NCBI GenBank assembly: GCA_963989245.1
Contig: OZ022353.1
Span: forward strand, 28,211,550 to 28,275,549
Source: Nansenia antarctica
Taxonomy: Eukaryota; Chordata; Actinopteri; Argentiniformes; Microstomatidae
DNA length: 64,000 nucleotides
Direction: 5' to 3'
Both the position numbers and the translations under genes were made by a program. Every line of letters starts with the position of its first letter. Position 1 is the stretch's first letter. Shown one piece after another: positions 1 to 9,803 of this stretch. Below the pieces are notes generated by a model. That model had not been told where the DNA came from. It worked only from the letters and a program-made list of their open reading frames with translations, and made no database searches.

Positions 1-490
1 GGTCAGTACCACACCGCCTCATAGTCCTGCCTGAACAAGAACCACACCCTCCCAACACTCAGGCGCTTGTTGTGCAGGTCTGAAAGGGAATGGGATTGGA
101 CAGGTGCCAGGATATAGGGTTGAGTTCCATCTTGCCTTTTGACAAGCCATAGTTCTTAGTACTCGCTGGTCACTAGACACTTGAATCAGATTTATGTTTT
201 CTGAACATGATGTTCAGATCACAGTACGTGAATCCACATTCTTATCATTCTTCCAAAGGTCCCACACCCCACATTTCTCCCTCCAGCAAAAATGCCTGGC
301 AATAAATCTGTAAAGAAAAAAAAGAAAGAAAATTGTACTTGTAACACTTGAATGACTCTTGGATACAATGACATGACACAATCATTTACTGATTGCTTTG
401 TTGTTAGCAGACATCTTACATAACTTACATCTTGATATAGGCGTTACAATGGATAACGTGTATGCTTACAGTATCTGAGTGGTAATAACT

Positions 491-561
491 TGTGTGTGTG
501 TGTGTGTGTCTGTGTGTCTGTGTGTGTGTGGTCTGTGTGTCTGTGTGTCTGTGTGTGTGTG
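491..561. repeat. (GT)n microsatellite at the 3' end of an intron
   Basis: A GT-rich run with interspersed TCT steps abuts the AG acceptor of the next exon. It takes the place of a normal polypyrimidine tract, so splicing here relies on a T/G-rich tract. Confidence 0.9.
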
Positions 562-564
562 CAG

Positions 565-756
565 GACCTGGAGTACCTGTGTGAGGGACTGGAGGGCCGC
601 TCCTCCAACCCTGTGGCGGTCCTGTTTGACTCCCTGCTGCTGCCCGACAGTGACTTTGGCCTGGACCACGCCTCGCCCCTGCTGTGGCGCTACCAGCCTG
701 AGCGGGCCACGCCACACCTGGTGCTGGGCAAGGGCCCGCCCGGAGGAGCCTGGCAC
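565..756 (+). CDS. OSGIN1/OSGIN2-family gene, internal exon (64 codons)
   Basis: This is an internal exon of an oxidative stress-induced growth inhibitor family gene. The family consists of FAD/NAD(P)-binding monooxygenase-like proteins linked to growth arrest and oxidative-stress response. The exon is bounded by acceptor AG at 563-564 and donor GTAAGT at 757, and is phase 0 at both ends. It reads from DLEYLCEGLEG to PPGGAWH; the latter leads into the MEGSMLTL motif of the next exon, a junction I recognise from OSGIN proteins. Upstream exons with the start codon and the first Rossmann motif lie outside the window; positions 1-490 show no further exon that I can defend. Features of both OSGIN1 and OSGIN2 are present, so I do not choose a paralogue. 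Confidence 0.85.
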
Positions 757-1123
757 GTAAGTGATGATGTCATCATGACATGATTGGCCAAATCGATCTC
801 CCAGTGTCCATCCTAATACAGAACTTCTTCTAGATCTGAAAGGATTGGATAGATATTAGATTAGATGTTAGCTAACAAAAAAAGCCTGGGAGTCAAGTTG
901 AAAGTTGGGGAAAGTTTGAGTTGTGTCAGACCCAAAAAGGTTTGTTGTCTTTGGTACATTTGGATAATGTACACCAGTGGATAATCATCAATCAATCTTA
1001 CCAATGTTGACGGCTAGTTAACAGGCATGATAATCGCTCACCTTTTGTCGAAATTAGCCGTTTTGAATCCAAAATAGGTGACTTCCCTGAATCCTATAGA
1101 TCCGATGAGTTTTGTTTTTTTTT

Positions 1124-1158
1124 GGGGGGGGGGGGGGAAGCGGAGCGGAGCGGAGCGG
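1124..1158. repeat. G14 homopolymer followed by (CGGAG)n
   Basis: A run of T then 14 G is followed by about four CGGAG repeats. The G-run is likely length-variable and error-prone in sequencing. Confidence 0.8.
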
Positions 1159-1598
1159 CTCTTTAGTCTGGAACGCACGTTGAACGTTCGAACGATTAGA
1201 TTTTGATGGGCCGTTGATGGCCCGGGCTACAGAAAAGAGAAGCAACAGGTGCGCAGGCGTGAAGGGGTGAAACTCCTTGGTGAAGAAATTGGTGACAGAA
1301 CGTCAGCCGCGGTTTTCGTATGCTGAGAGAAGACAAGGACTGAAGTCGCAAATACTGAGATAAGAATGTAACGTTAACAAAACACAAATTGCTAGCTAAC
1401 GATAGATGGCTAACTTTGGTACTAACATTTGGTACTAACATTACAGTGCAGTACAGATAACTACTAACGTTAGCGTTGTCAGCCTATTTTGCAAGCTGTT
1501 AGCCCCTTTCACACATAGTTCCCTGTAAATTAAATGGAATCGCAACCCAGGCCAGCCAGAGATTTTCGCCGTTTAATGAACTAAATGCCCAAAAAATA

Positions 1599-1990
1599 TG
1601 ATGATGAATACATATAAAACTGAGGTATGATATATGGCAGATATATAATATGGCAGTCTCAGGCACCTGTCACGTCTCCAGTAGCTACATTAGAACTTTG
1701 CATCCTTTGTACATATAAGGATCTTGTAACTTCGCAAACAATGGCAAAATGTAAATAGTTTACTCTATGTTCAACTGGAAAAGGTAGTGACAGAAGATTT
1801 TCGTGTTTTGATTTCGCTGGGAGTTCGTTAAAAATTCCTTTCCACCAATGAACCGTGGAGCCGCACCGTGTGAGCAGGCTGACCGGGAGGGTCATACAAT
1901 ATTTGTATATTAAAGGCAACGCCGCGGCAGTTGAACATAGAGTAAACTATTTCAATGTTGCCATTGTTGCGTTTTATATGTATTTATCAT
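1599..1990. mobile_element. MITE-like interrupted inverted repeat in OSGIN intron
   Basis: Left-arm segments at about 1599-1621 (containing AATACATATAAAAC) and 1734-1780 (containing TAGTTTACTCTATGTTCAAC) recur in reverse complement at about 1968-1990 and 1929-1975. This gives a foldback roughly 390 bp across. A direct copy of TATGATATATGGCA occurs at both ends. No transposase is present. I read it as a decayed foldback/MITE element of unknown family. Confidence 0.55.
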
Positions 1991-2116
1991 CATATTTTTC
2001 GATATATAACGGAAGTATGATATATGGCAAATATATGGTATATATGTGTTGAGCTTGGGTGCACATGGATCGCGTATATATATACTGTATATATATATAA
2101 ATAAATAAAAAAAATC

Positions 2117-2167
2117 CGCGCCCCCCCTGCAGTACCCCCCACGCCCCACAGTTTGGGAAACACTGTA
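2117..2167. mobile_element. hAT-like terminal debris
   Basis: A C-rich stretch ends in GTTTGGGAAACACTG, which resembles the terminal inverted repeat of hAT/Charlie-type transposons. No other end was found, so this is a weak assignment. Confidence 0.3.
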
Positions 2168-2789
2168 CTAGCTTATATTAAAGCTGCACTGTTGCGCATT
2201 TCATGAGAAGTTGTCAGTCTAGTTTCTTATACAACATATGTGTATGTTTACATGTGAACATGTAAAGATACTTTATTTGCACTTAATTATACATTCATAT
2301 TTTCGTTTCTGTACAGAAACAACTCACTAAAATTGACTATTGCATAACTGATTTGGAGGGAAAAAATCCACCTCTACCCCCCCCCATTCGGTACCATGCC
2401 ATATCGTGGCTTTTGCTGAAATGACGCCACTGGTCTCGTAGCCTATTGGAGTGTGTGTGTGTGAGTGAGGGAGAGTGAGAGGGAGTGCTTTTGTGAGCCC
2501 GCATGTATCATGTGTCTCTTTCTGGTACCCCAATAATCTTTTTTGGCTCTCAGTCTCCGACTGCCCTAGCAGGATCCGGGTCTCATATCCTTCTCACCTT
2601 TTTCACCCCGACCTGTTTTCATGCCTGAGTTTAACAAACAACACGGTTGGTGTGCAAAGAACACTGGCATGCAAAGCAGTGTGGGGCACAAACAGGACTT
2701 GGCTGAAAATTCCTGATAACAAATTGTTTTGCATGTGGACATTTGGATCTGGTGGTTTATTGTTTGTCTGCTTTGTTTTTCCTCCTCAG

Positions 2790-2881
2790 GCCATGGAGGG
2801 CTCTATGCTAACGCTAAGTCTGGCTAACTGGATGGAACTGCCAGGTCTGAAGCTGAAGGAGTGGATGAGAGAAAAGCGCAG
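2790..2881 (+). CDS. OSGIN1/OSGIN2-family gene, internal exon (92 nt)
   Basis: The exon runs from acceptor CTCCTCAG to donor GTGGGT. It encodes a stretch beginning AMEGSMLTLSLANWMELPGL and ending KEWMREKR, with the last arginine codon split 2+1 across the next intron. This conserved block is the strongest family diagnostic here. Reading frame and phase match the exons on both sides. Confidence 0.87.
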
Positions 2882-3227
2882 GTGGGTACTGACGCATCGT
2901 CATTTAGTGGCCATAGACGTGTCAGCCTGTGATTCTAATTCAGGTCTGTTCCGTTCAAATGACACGTTCCTCCACGTGTAAAAACATCAGGCAAGAAATC
3001 ATTTCCTTGAATCCAGCAGGTCTGCTTTACATGTGTGATGGTGCGATGCAGTATGTAAATGTCTTCCGTGAAAAAGCATTTTGAGACTGCTGAAACCCTT
3101 ACATTTTAATTGATATGTTGAAAGGAAACAGATCAGTTTGTATGCTGTTTCAGTGGGTTTGGTATAGGAACCTAGGGGGTTACCAGGCGTATTGCTGGCT
3201 TTCTCTGTGTACCACATGTACAAAAGA

Positions 3228-3455
3228 AGAGATTTGGTGAGGCTGCATTCTCATTTGATGCACCCAAATTGTGGAATGCACTGCCAGTTTACATTAGGGA
3301 TGCAACCTTTACGGATGCAAATATGTTAAAGTCAAGACTAAAAACCCATCTTTTTAATATTGCCTTAAAAGTACTAAATAATTAAATGATGATTATAGAA
3401 TGATTTAAAGCACTTTGAACTGCAACTTTTGCAGGAAACAAATAAAAGTTATTAT
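3228..3455 (+). mobile_element. 5'-truncated L2-like LINE, 3' end
   Basis: A broken frame reads RFGEAAFSFDAPKLWNALP then LKSRLKTHLF. This is the C-terminal signature of L2-group reverse transcriptase ORFs (FS.aAP.LWN.LP ... LKthLF). It ends in an A/T-rich tail with AATAAAAG and TTATTATTAG. Only the extreme 3' end survives, as is usual for 5'-truncated LINE insertions. Confidence 0.7.
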
Positions 3456-3517
3456 TAGTATTTGCTTAAAGTTAGACACCATCGAACTTAATCACTGTCT
3501 TCGTATTCATGATACTA

Positions 3518-3961
3518 CAGGCTCTCCAACCTTCTCACTGTGTCTAAGTGTCAGGCTCTCCAACCTTCTCACTGTGTCTAAGTGTCAGGCTCTCCAACCT
3601 TCTCACTGTGTCTAAGTGTCAGGCTCTCCAACCTTCTCACTGTGTCTAAGTGTCAGGCTCTCCAACCTTCTCACTGTGTCTAAGTGTCAGGCTCTCCAAC
3701 CTTCTCACTGTGTCTAAGTGTCAGGCTCTCCAACCTCCTCACTGTGTCTAAGTATCAGGTGAACAAGGTTCTCACTGTGTCTAAGTGTCAGGTGAACAAG
3801 GTTTCTCACTGTGTTTAAGTATCAGGTGAACAAGGTTCTCACTGTGTCTAAGTGTCAGGTGAACAAGGTTCTCACTGTGTTTAAGTATCAGGTGAACAAT
3901 GTTCTCACTGTGTTTAAGTATCAGGTGAACAAGGTTGTCAGGTGAACAAGGTTGTCAGGTG
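3518..3961. repeat. 33/34-bp minisatellite, two unit types
   Basis: Seven 34-bp units of type CAGGCTCTCCAACCTTCTCA... are followed by about five 33/34-bp units of type CAGGTGAACAAGGTTCTCA..., then two shortened units. The two types share the 3' half (CTCACTGTGTCTAAGTGT) and differ in the 5' half, so one block probably arose by replacement of half a unit before expansion. Confidence 0.93.
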
Positions 3962-4036
3962 GTTTTGGCTTCTAGGAAGTCTTATGTGTGTCTGACAACA
4001 TCAGTGACCCCGTGTGTCTGTATGTGTTCACTTCAG

Positions 4037-5186
4037 GAACGTCCGCAACGACCGCGCCACCCCCGCCGAGATCGCGTCCTACTACCAACACTACGTCAGC
4101 CAGATGGGTCTGGAGCACAGCTTCGCCTGCGGAACCACCGTCACCTCCCTGCAGCGAGTGGAGGCCGGGGGGGGCCGCCCCCCCATCTGGAAGGTCCAGG
4201 GTCTCCAGAGAAGAAGAGAGGCCGAGATCCTGGAGGGTGGAGGAGGAGGAGGAGGAGGAGGGAGCGCCGCCCGGACCGAGGAGGAGGAGATCCCGTTCAC
4301 CGTGTGCGCGGAGAACGTGGTGCTCGCCACGGGCACCCACGACATCCCCGCCCGCCTGGGGGTGGAGGGCGAGGGCCTGCCCTTCGTCTGCCACAGCTTC
4401 TGGGAGCTGGAGGAGGCCATCTCCCGGGGCCGGCTGGACCAGGCGTCGGACCCGGTGCTGGTGGTGGGGGCGGGCCTGACGGCGGCCGACGCGGTCCTGG
4501 CCGCCCACCATCTCAACACGCCTGTGTACCACGCCTTCCGCCGCTCGGTCGCCGACCCGGCCCTCATCTTCAACCAGCTGCCCAAGCTGCTCTACCCAGA
4601 GTACCACAAGGTCCACCAGATGATGACCCAGCAGCAGCACCGGCCGGGACAGGACCTCCCACCCCCCATCCCCCCCACCCCCACCGACGACAACAACAAC
4701 AACAACAACACCTCCACCACCCCCGCCTCCTCCTTCCTGTCCTCTGACTCCTACCCCGGCTACGTCAGCCTCCCCCGGCACCGCGTGGTGGTCTTCAAGC
4801 CCGGCGGGAAGGTGGTGCTGGAGGCGGAGGGAGGGCAGCGCACGGTGATCCAGGTGTCCATGGCACTGGTGTTGATCGGCGCCCACCCCAACCTGTCGTT
4901 CCTCCCCGACAACGGCCGCCCCCTCGGGCTGGAGCCCCAAGAGCCCATCACGTGCCGGAGGAACCCCCTGGACGTGGACCCGTACACGTACGAGTCGCTG
5001 AAGGAGGGCGGGCTGTACGCCATGGGCCCCCTGGTCGGGGAGAACTTTGTCCGGTTCCTCAAGGGGGGCGCGTTAGCCATCGCTAGCGACCTAGCCAAGA
5101 GGCAGCGAAGGGGGGGGGGGGGCAGAGAGGGAGACGTCACCTCCGCTAGGGGCATCGTTGGACAAACAGAGTCTGCGTGTGTCTAG
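4037..5186 (+). CDS. OSGIN1/OSGIN2-family gene, terminal exon with stop
   Basis: The terminal exon encodes about 382 residues to TAG at 5184-5186. It starts with the split arginine codon and NVRNDRATPAEIASYYQHYV. ENVVLATGTHDIPARLG carries the ATG motif typical of flavin monooxygenase-like folds. VLVVGAGLTAADAV is a second dinucleotide-binding (GxGxxxA) motif. The C-terminal block around GLYAMGPLVGENFVRFLKGG is characteristic of OSGIN proteins. Two low-complexity insertions are notable: Gly-rich then Glu-rich near codons 65-85, and an Asn run (CAA/AAC repeat) near codon 220. Together the three exons give 477 residues, so roughly 80-100 N-terminal residues should lie upstream of the window. The exon is very GC-rich compared with its introns. 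Confidence 0.88.
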
Positions 5187-6283
5187 GGTCATAGGGGTCA
5201 CTCAGTTGGAGGTGGGACTAGAGGTCTGTGGTATGTAGGCTGGGCTTGCACTGGACTAGACTGGACTGGACAGAACTGGACTGGACTGGTCTGGTCAGGC
5301 TGAAGATTGATCTTCAGTCTGTGACAATGCCATCAGCAGCAGTGAATCTCCCAGGAGACAGAGAGGCATGTCCGTGCGTGCGTGTCTGAGCTGCTTTCTC
5401 ACCAGGCCAGCAGAGTAGGTCAGGTTGATGTGTAGCTAGTCAGGTGGAGCTCCAGGGGAACAAGGGTAGAATTCAAATGTCCTTACTTGGTTCCTCGTGA
5501 ATGAGTGCAAATGCCTTTACACACAGATGGACCCTTGTTAATGTTTGAAATGTCAAACGTCAGCGACATGACATCCGGAGCTAAATCGACGTCAAAGATC
5601 GAGTGTCTTTTGTTGTGTGGTGTTTTTCCGTTTGTAAATCAGTTTTATTGTGTAAATCCAGTAGAAGCACTTCAGTTGCCATACAACATGTTCACGTACG
5701 GGTTCTTTAAATGAGTTTAGTTTTGTGATCTTTCATTGTATATTTGTATGGATATCCATATATTAGCCATTCTTCCATGTTAGGTCCTACTGTATGTTTT
5801 TGTACAATGCTATTCTCCCCCATAGCAGCAACAGACTTATGACTTGTATCTCTTCACTAAAAAGAAACTCAAGTTTGCCAAGCAGAATCATTTTGTTGTA
5901 TCATTCCTGATACTTGAAGTTTAATGTCTCAACTTAATGTTGAAACCTGTTGGACCTAAGATTTGGTGTTATTCGTTAAAATGTAAATATTTAAAAATAT
6001 ATATTTTATGTAGCACTGTTTGCTTCAGTTTTATTTTTGTTTTTAATCTCACCGTAATGTTCAATGATGGTTATTCTCTTTATGTATTTAAAGTAAACTT
6101 GAAACATCAAATGTTTTAAAAGAAAACAGTACAACTTATGACCACGTTCAGCCTCAGTATGAGAAATGATTGATGCGGTCAGTGTTTTAAGACTGATCTA
6201 CCTACCTACTGACTGGCCCTTCCTCTTCTCATCTAGAGATGCTTGTCATTTCCCTGTTTGTTTCTTCTTGGTCATGTTTGACC
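5187..6283 (+). other. probable 3' UTR and downstream flank of the OSGIN-family gene
   Basis: No coding signal. GC content falls from the exon into AT-rich DNA after about 5500. I found no AATAAA in the first kilobase after the stop, so the poly(A) site cannot be placed. Confidence 0.45.
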
Positions 6284-6475
6284 AGATGGTGCCTTGGCCA
6301 GTTGCATAGTCTGAGCTACTGTTACGGCTCCCAGCAACATTTGGTATAGAGCCAGTGCTTGGAGACACATATTATACAATAGCACAACACCATAGTCTAC
6401 CTTCAAAAACTGGAAACGGATAATATTCATACTAACCACTAGGGGGCCATCTAGAGCCTGTGACATGGTGTCTAA
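6284..6475. repeat. ~190-bp interspersed repeat X, uninterrupted copy
   Basis: This segment begins GATGGTGCCTTGGCCAGTTG and ends near GGGGGCCATCTAGAGCCTG. Two matching halves, 8646-8718 and 14066-14175, flank the BEL/Pao element. That shows the segment is an interspersed repeat and gives the pre-insertion sequence of the retrotransposon target. Family unknown. Confidence 0.8.
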
Positions 6476-7286
6476 TGAACATTAGAACCTGTGTTAATTT
6501 ATTTAATAATTTAAGTTGCACAAACCAGTAGAAATCCTTACCTTGCCATAACTAGAATCTCATCTGATCTCTCACACAGTTTTCATATAGTAACATACAT
6601 ACTTTGAGTAACACATGTACTATGAGATGGTAGTACATATTGTGTGATGATAGCCAACCAAACAACACGTTTTTAATCTGCTTGAGCTCATGGAGCACTA
6701 ATGGAAAGTCATCAAATGAAACCCAGAATCCCAGCAGCTAGCAGATTAAGTGCATCACAGAGTTGGCTAGCTAAGCTAGTAAAGGCTCCGGTAGCACTTG
6801 TTGCACAAAGCAGGACCCATCAGCCTTTTCCATGCCTGATCTATTGTATTTAAAATGTGCATTTACTTATTTTACAGAGTTTTTTTTTTTTATTTCTCAT
6901 TCACACAGTCTCAGTTCAACATTTATACCTGAGATAGTATTAGATATTAATAAATTATTTAGTTTTTTCTACTATCCTACCTGAGTTCTGTGTTTGGAAG
7001 AAAAAATGTTGTTCTTAAAATTGCCACCTTAAAATTATGATTTAGATTGCTATCATAAATTCATATGTGCACTAAAGAAATTCAGTCTTTCTATGGATTG
7101 TTTATTAAATACACTGTTTTCAACAAACTGGTTGTCATTTGGCTTGGCTCTTTTTTTCACTCCCATTAACCATAGTGTACAATCAATTCACAATATAGTC
7201 TCGCTTGCCATATTATGGATACAGACACATTAGACACATTGCCTGTGTGTACAACCTAGTCCTCCTCATGCCCATGTATGATCTCC
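6476..7286. other. AT-rich intergenic DNA, nothing recognised
   Basis: AT-rich and without convincing ORF, RNA gene or repeat. AATAAA occurs at 6949-6954 but cannot be tied to a transcript. Confidence 0.5.
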
Positions 7287-7610
7287 TCACTGTCCTAGTG
7301 GTCAGAGTAGAGTACTGCTCTGGGACCTGTAGTTCACTGTCCTAGTGGTCAGAGTAGAGTACTGCTCTGGGACCTGTAGTTCACTGTCCTAGTGGTCAGA
7401 GTACTGCTCTGGGACCTGTAGTTCACTGTCCTAGTGGTCAGAGTAGAGTACTGCTCTGGGACCTGTAGTTCACTGTCCTAGTGGTCAGAGTAGAGTACTG
7501 CTCTGGGACCTGTAGTTCACTGTCCTAGTGGTCAGAGTAGAGTACTGCTCTGGGACCTGTAGTTCACTGTCCTAGTGGTCAGAGTAGAGTACTGCTCTGG
7601 GACCTGTAGT
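7287..7610. repeat. 47-bp minisatellite, seven copies
   Basis: Units begin at 7287, 7334, 7381, 7423, 7470, 7517 and 7564. They start TCACTGTCCTAGTGGTCAGA and end GACCTGTAGT. The third unit lacks five bases (GTAGA). A diverged remnant resumes after the SINE at about 7879-7910. Confidence 0.95.
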
Positions 7611-7614
7611 TCAG

Positions 7615-7878
7615 CGGGGCGGCTGTGTCTCAGGAGGTAGAGCCGGCGTCTAATAATCGCAAGGTTGGCAGATCGGCGGTTCGAGCCCCGGCTGGCCACA
7701 TGTTGAAGTGTCCTTGGCAGGACACTGAACCCCAAATTGCTCCCAGTGAGCGGGCCGGCGCCTTGCCTGGTAGCTTGCCGCCATTGGTGTGTGAATGTGT
7801 GTGTGTGAATGGGTGAATGAGAGGCCGTTGTAAAGCGCTTTGGATAAAGGCGCTATATAAATGCAGTCCGTTAATCCA
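7615..7878 (+). mobile_element. tRNA-derived SINE with 10-bp target-site duplication
   Basis: A tRNA-like head has a B box (GGTTCGAGCCC) and a degenerate A box in the GGCGGCTGTGTCTCAGGAGG region. The body contains CACTGAACCCCAAATTGCTC. The tail AAAGCGCTTTGGATAAAGGC is shared with fish LINE/SINE 3' ends. Target-site duplication TGTAGTTCAG lies at 7605-7614 and 7879-7888. The clean duplication inside the minisatellite indicates insertion after the minisatellite expanded. Confidence 0.85.
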
Positions 7879-8049
7879 TGTAGTTCAGCAGCACTCTGTG
7901 ACCACTAGGACCGTGATGAGATTGGGAAGTTCTCTGTGAGTCACATGGGGACACATGAGGACATTAATGGTCTTTCACATTGCACCTCGGGTTACATTAA
8001 CCCCTGTGTGGAGAACACTAGACCTACTAGGAGGTTGCGGTGTTTTCCC

Positions 8050-8330
8050 AACAACAAGCCTGGGATGACCTCAAGGCCCTCCTCAACAACAAGCCTGGGA
8101 TGACCTCAAGGCCCTCCTCAACAACAAGCCTGGGATGACCTCAAGGCCCTCCTCAACAACAACAAGAAGAGAGCCTTCAGGTCTGGTGACGAGGAAGAAG
8201 TGAAGCTAGTGCAGAGGCAGCTGGAGGAGAGCAGGGACACCTGCAGGCTGGAGATGGAGGACAGCCTGCAGGAGAGAGATGTGGAACAGGAAGATCACTG
8301 GCTACAAGCAGGCTGACAAGTGGCCATCGA
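8050..8330 (+). mobile_element. non-LTR retrotransposon (Rex1/CR1-like) ORF2 fragment with 35-bp triplication
   Basis: Translation gives AWDDLKALLNNNKKRAFRSG followed by a charged stretch, then a short TGA-terminated end. This resembles the linker before the RT domain in fish Rex1/CR1-like ORF2. The first part is present as three 35-bp tandem copies (8050-8154), which shift the frame. It is a dead fragment. Confidence 0.6.
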
Positions 8331-8420
8331 GTTGAACCAGGAATTCAACAGGTTTCACTCAGGAGCTAATTATCTCCCTCCCCCCAGCTCCACCAATGAC
8401 TCTATCAACTCCATCCTCCT

Positions 8421-8645
8421 TCAATCAATCAAACTTTAATTATATAGCACAAGTCATACATTGAATGCAACTCCCAAGTGCTGAACATAAAAACAATAGT
8501 AAGTTAAAAAAATATGAAAATGAGTAAATAAAATTCAACACAATAAAACAAGAAATAGCAGATAAGAAATAGTTAAAATAGAACACAATAAAACCAGGAA
8601 TAAAACAAGAAATAGGAGATAAGAAATAAGAGGTGAATGACAAGA
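8421..8645 (-). mobile_element. A-rich tail of a reverse-oriented retroposon
   Basis: The reverse complement ends ...GTGCTATATAATTAAAGTTT GATTGATTGA, a 3'-tail motif common in fish LINEs and SINEs. The adjacent 200 bp is A-rich with AATAAAA repeats. No coding part. Confidence 0.4.
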
Positions 8646-8718
8646 GATGGTGCCTTGGCCAGTTGCATAGTCTCAGCTATACTGTTACGGCCCCCAGCAA
8701 CATTTGGTATAGAGCCAG
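8646..8718. repeat. repeat X, left half, split by the BEL/Pao element
   Basis: Matches 6284-6358. Its last five bases, GCCAG (8714-8718), are the left copy of the retrotransposon target duplication. The right half continues at 14066. Confidence 0.85.
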
Positions 8719-9265
8719 TGTAACTGTCATAGTAAAGATGTAATAATAATGTTCTTATTTTCTTAAATGTAAAAAGATTCTTTATAGAAATGTATATGTT
8801 ATTGTTGTACAATTATTGTTTATTTTGTTTATCTAAACTTGTACGTGTTGACGTCACCTCACTGTTCACGTACTGTGGTCTCGCGATGAGACGGGATGTA
8901 TATATATTGACGGAGGCTGAACGTGTAAGGGTTTTTCCGTCACTGTCATGAAGAGAAGTTTGATGTTTAAGACGGTATATAACTATTCTAGCTACTCCTG
9001 AGGTTCTGAATAGAAGGCGCACACGGTATGTCGTTGTTTTGTTTGTCACTGTTTGACTGTGCATTTTGATTTGAAGTAATTTCTCACATGTATGTGATGT
9101 CGGAACGACGTGCTGGCTGGTTTCAATGTGTAATTGGTGCTTTGTTTCACATTGCAGTTTTTCACGGTGTTTGTGTGTACGGTGTGCACACAAAAATAAA
9201 GAACATCAGTATCAGAATCGTGGGTTGCTTGTCTATCAGAAGAATACCAAACTGGAGCAGTTATA
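8719..9265 (+). repeat. 5' LTR of the BEL/Pao element
   Basis: It begins TGTAACTG and ends CAGTTATA, an 8-bp terminal inverted repeat with one mismatch. TATATATAT at about 8899-8908 could serve as the TATA box, and AATAAA at 9195-9200 as the poly(A) signal. Compared with the 3' LTR I saw only two substitutions (at about 8978 and 9108). Confidence 0.93.
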
Positions 9266-9803
9266 GTGAAAAACGTAACGTCGCATGGAGTGAAAACGTG
9301 TATAGGACGAGTGAAAGAATCATCTCAACAGCCATGGACTGAGCACCGAGGCTCGCCAGCGTTCCTGCCAGGATAGAGCAAGACCTGCGCCATGAAAGAC
9401 TCCATCGCCGCATTCCACGTGGAAGACCTGCCCAGTGCCTACATATCCCAGGGTTCCCAGCGTTCGTTGACGTGACTGTTTGCGTCATTTGAAGAATAAA
9501 AGACTGCCATTGCCAAGGACAGCCACAAGGAGGCAGTATTTCAACACCCTTGGACATTTCCCTTGGACATTTCAACACCCTTGGACAATTCATTACACCT
9601 TTGGGATACCAGGTCAGAAAGAATGTATCTTTTGAGTTTGGAAACAAAGTCTCTTCTATATTTGATGTTATACTAATAATACATGTAGAAAATGTAATTA
9701 TTGCATATTGATAATTCTGTAAGTTGATCAGAGAAATGTGTAACTATAGTTTGCCTTGTCATTTGGTATTGAAATAATATAGTTTCAAAGTAGTTAAGCA
9801 AAA
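9266..9803 (+). other. BEL/Pao untranslated leader
   Basis: About 540 bp between the LTR and the gag ATG. No standard TGG-type primer binding site is obvious directly after the LTR. Positions 9270-9290 are identical over 21 bp to 15509-15529, just outside the tRNA array. Confidence 0.6.

Larger units (their letters stand above)
757..2789 (+). other. intron between OSGIN-family exons
   Basis: A GTAAGT donor and a CCTCCTCAG acceptor bound about 2.0 kb without coding signal. It contains a G14 run at 1124-1137 followed by a short CGGAG repeat, a MITE-like inverted repeat at about 1599-1990, and possible hAT-end debris near 2117-2167. Confidence 0.8.
2882..4036 (+). other. last intron of the OSGIN-family gene
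   Basis: About 1.15 kb from GTGGGT to TTCAG. More than half is repeat: a LINE 3' end at about 3228-3455 and a 33/34-bp minisatellite at 3518-3961 that stops about 75 bp before the acceptor. Confidence 0.8.

Noticed and set aside
479..783. ORFs across the GT microsatellite on both strands
   Set aside because: Simple-repeat translation; only the part after the AG acceptor at 564 is a real exon.
3972..4940. 322-codon ORF on the minus strand opposite the OSGIN exon
   Set aside because: Shadow of the GC-rich coding exon; the + strand has splice sites and family motifs, the - strand has Gly/Val-rich low complexity.
9266..9290. A tRNA primer binding site right after the 5' LTR
   Set aside because: No TGG-type complement to a tRNA 3' end could be matched by eye, so it is not annotated.
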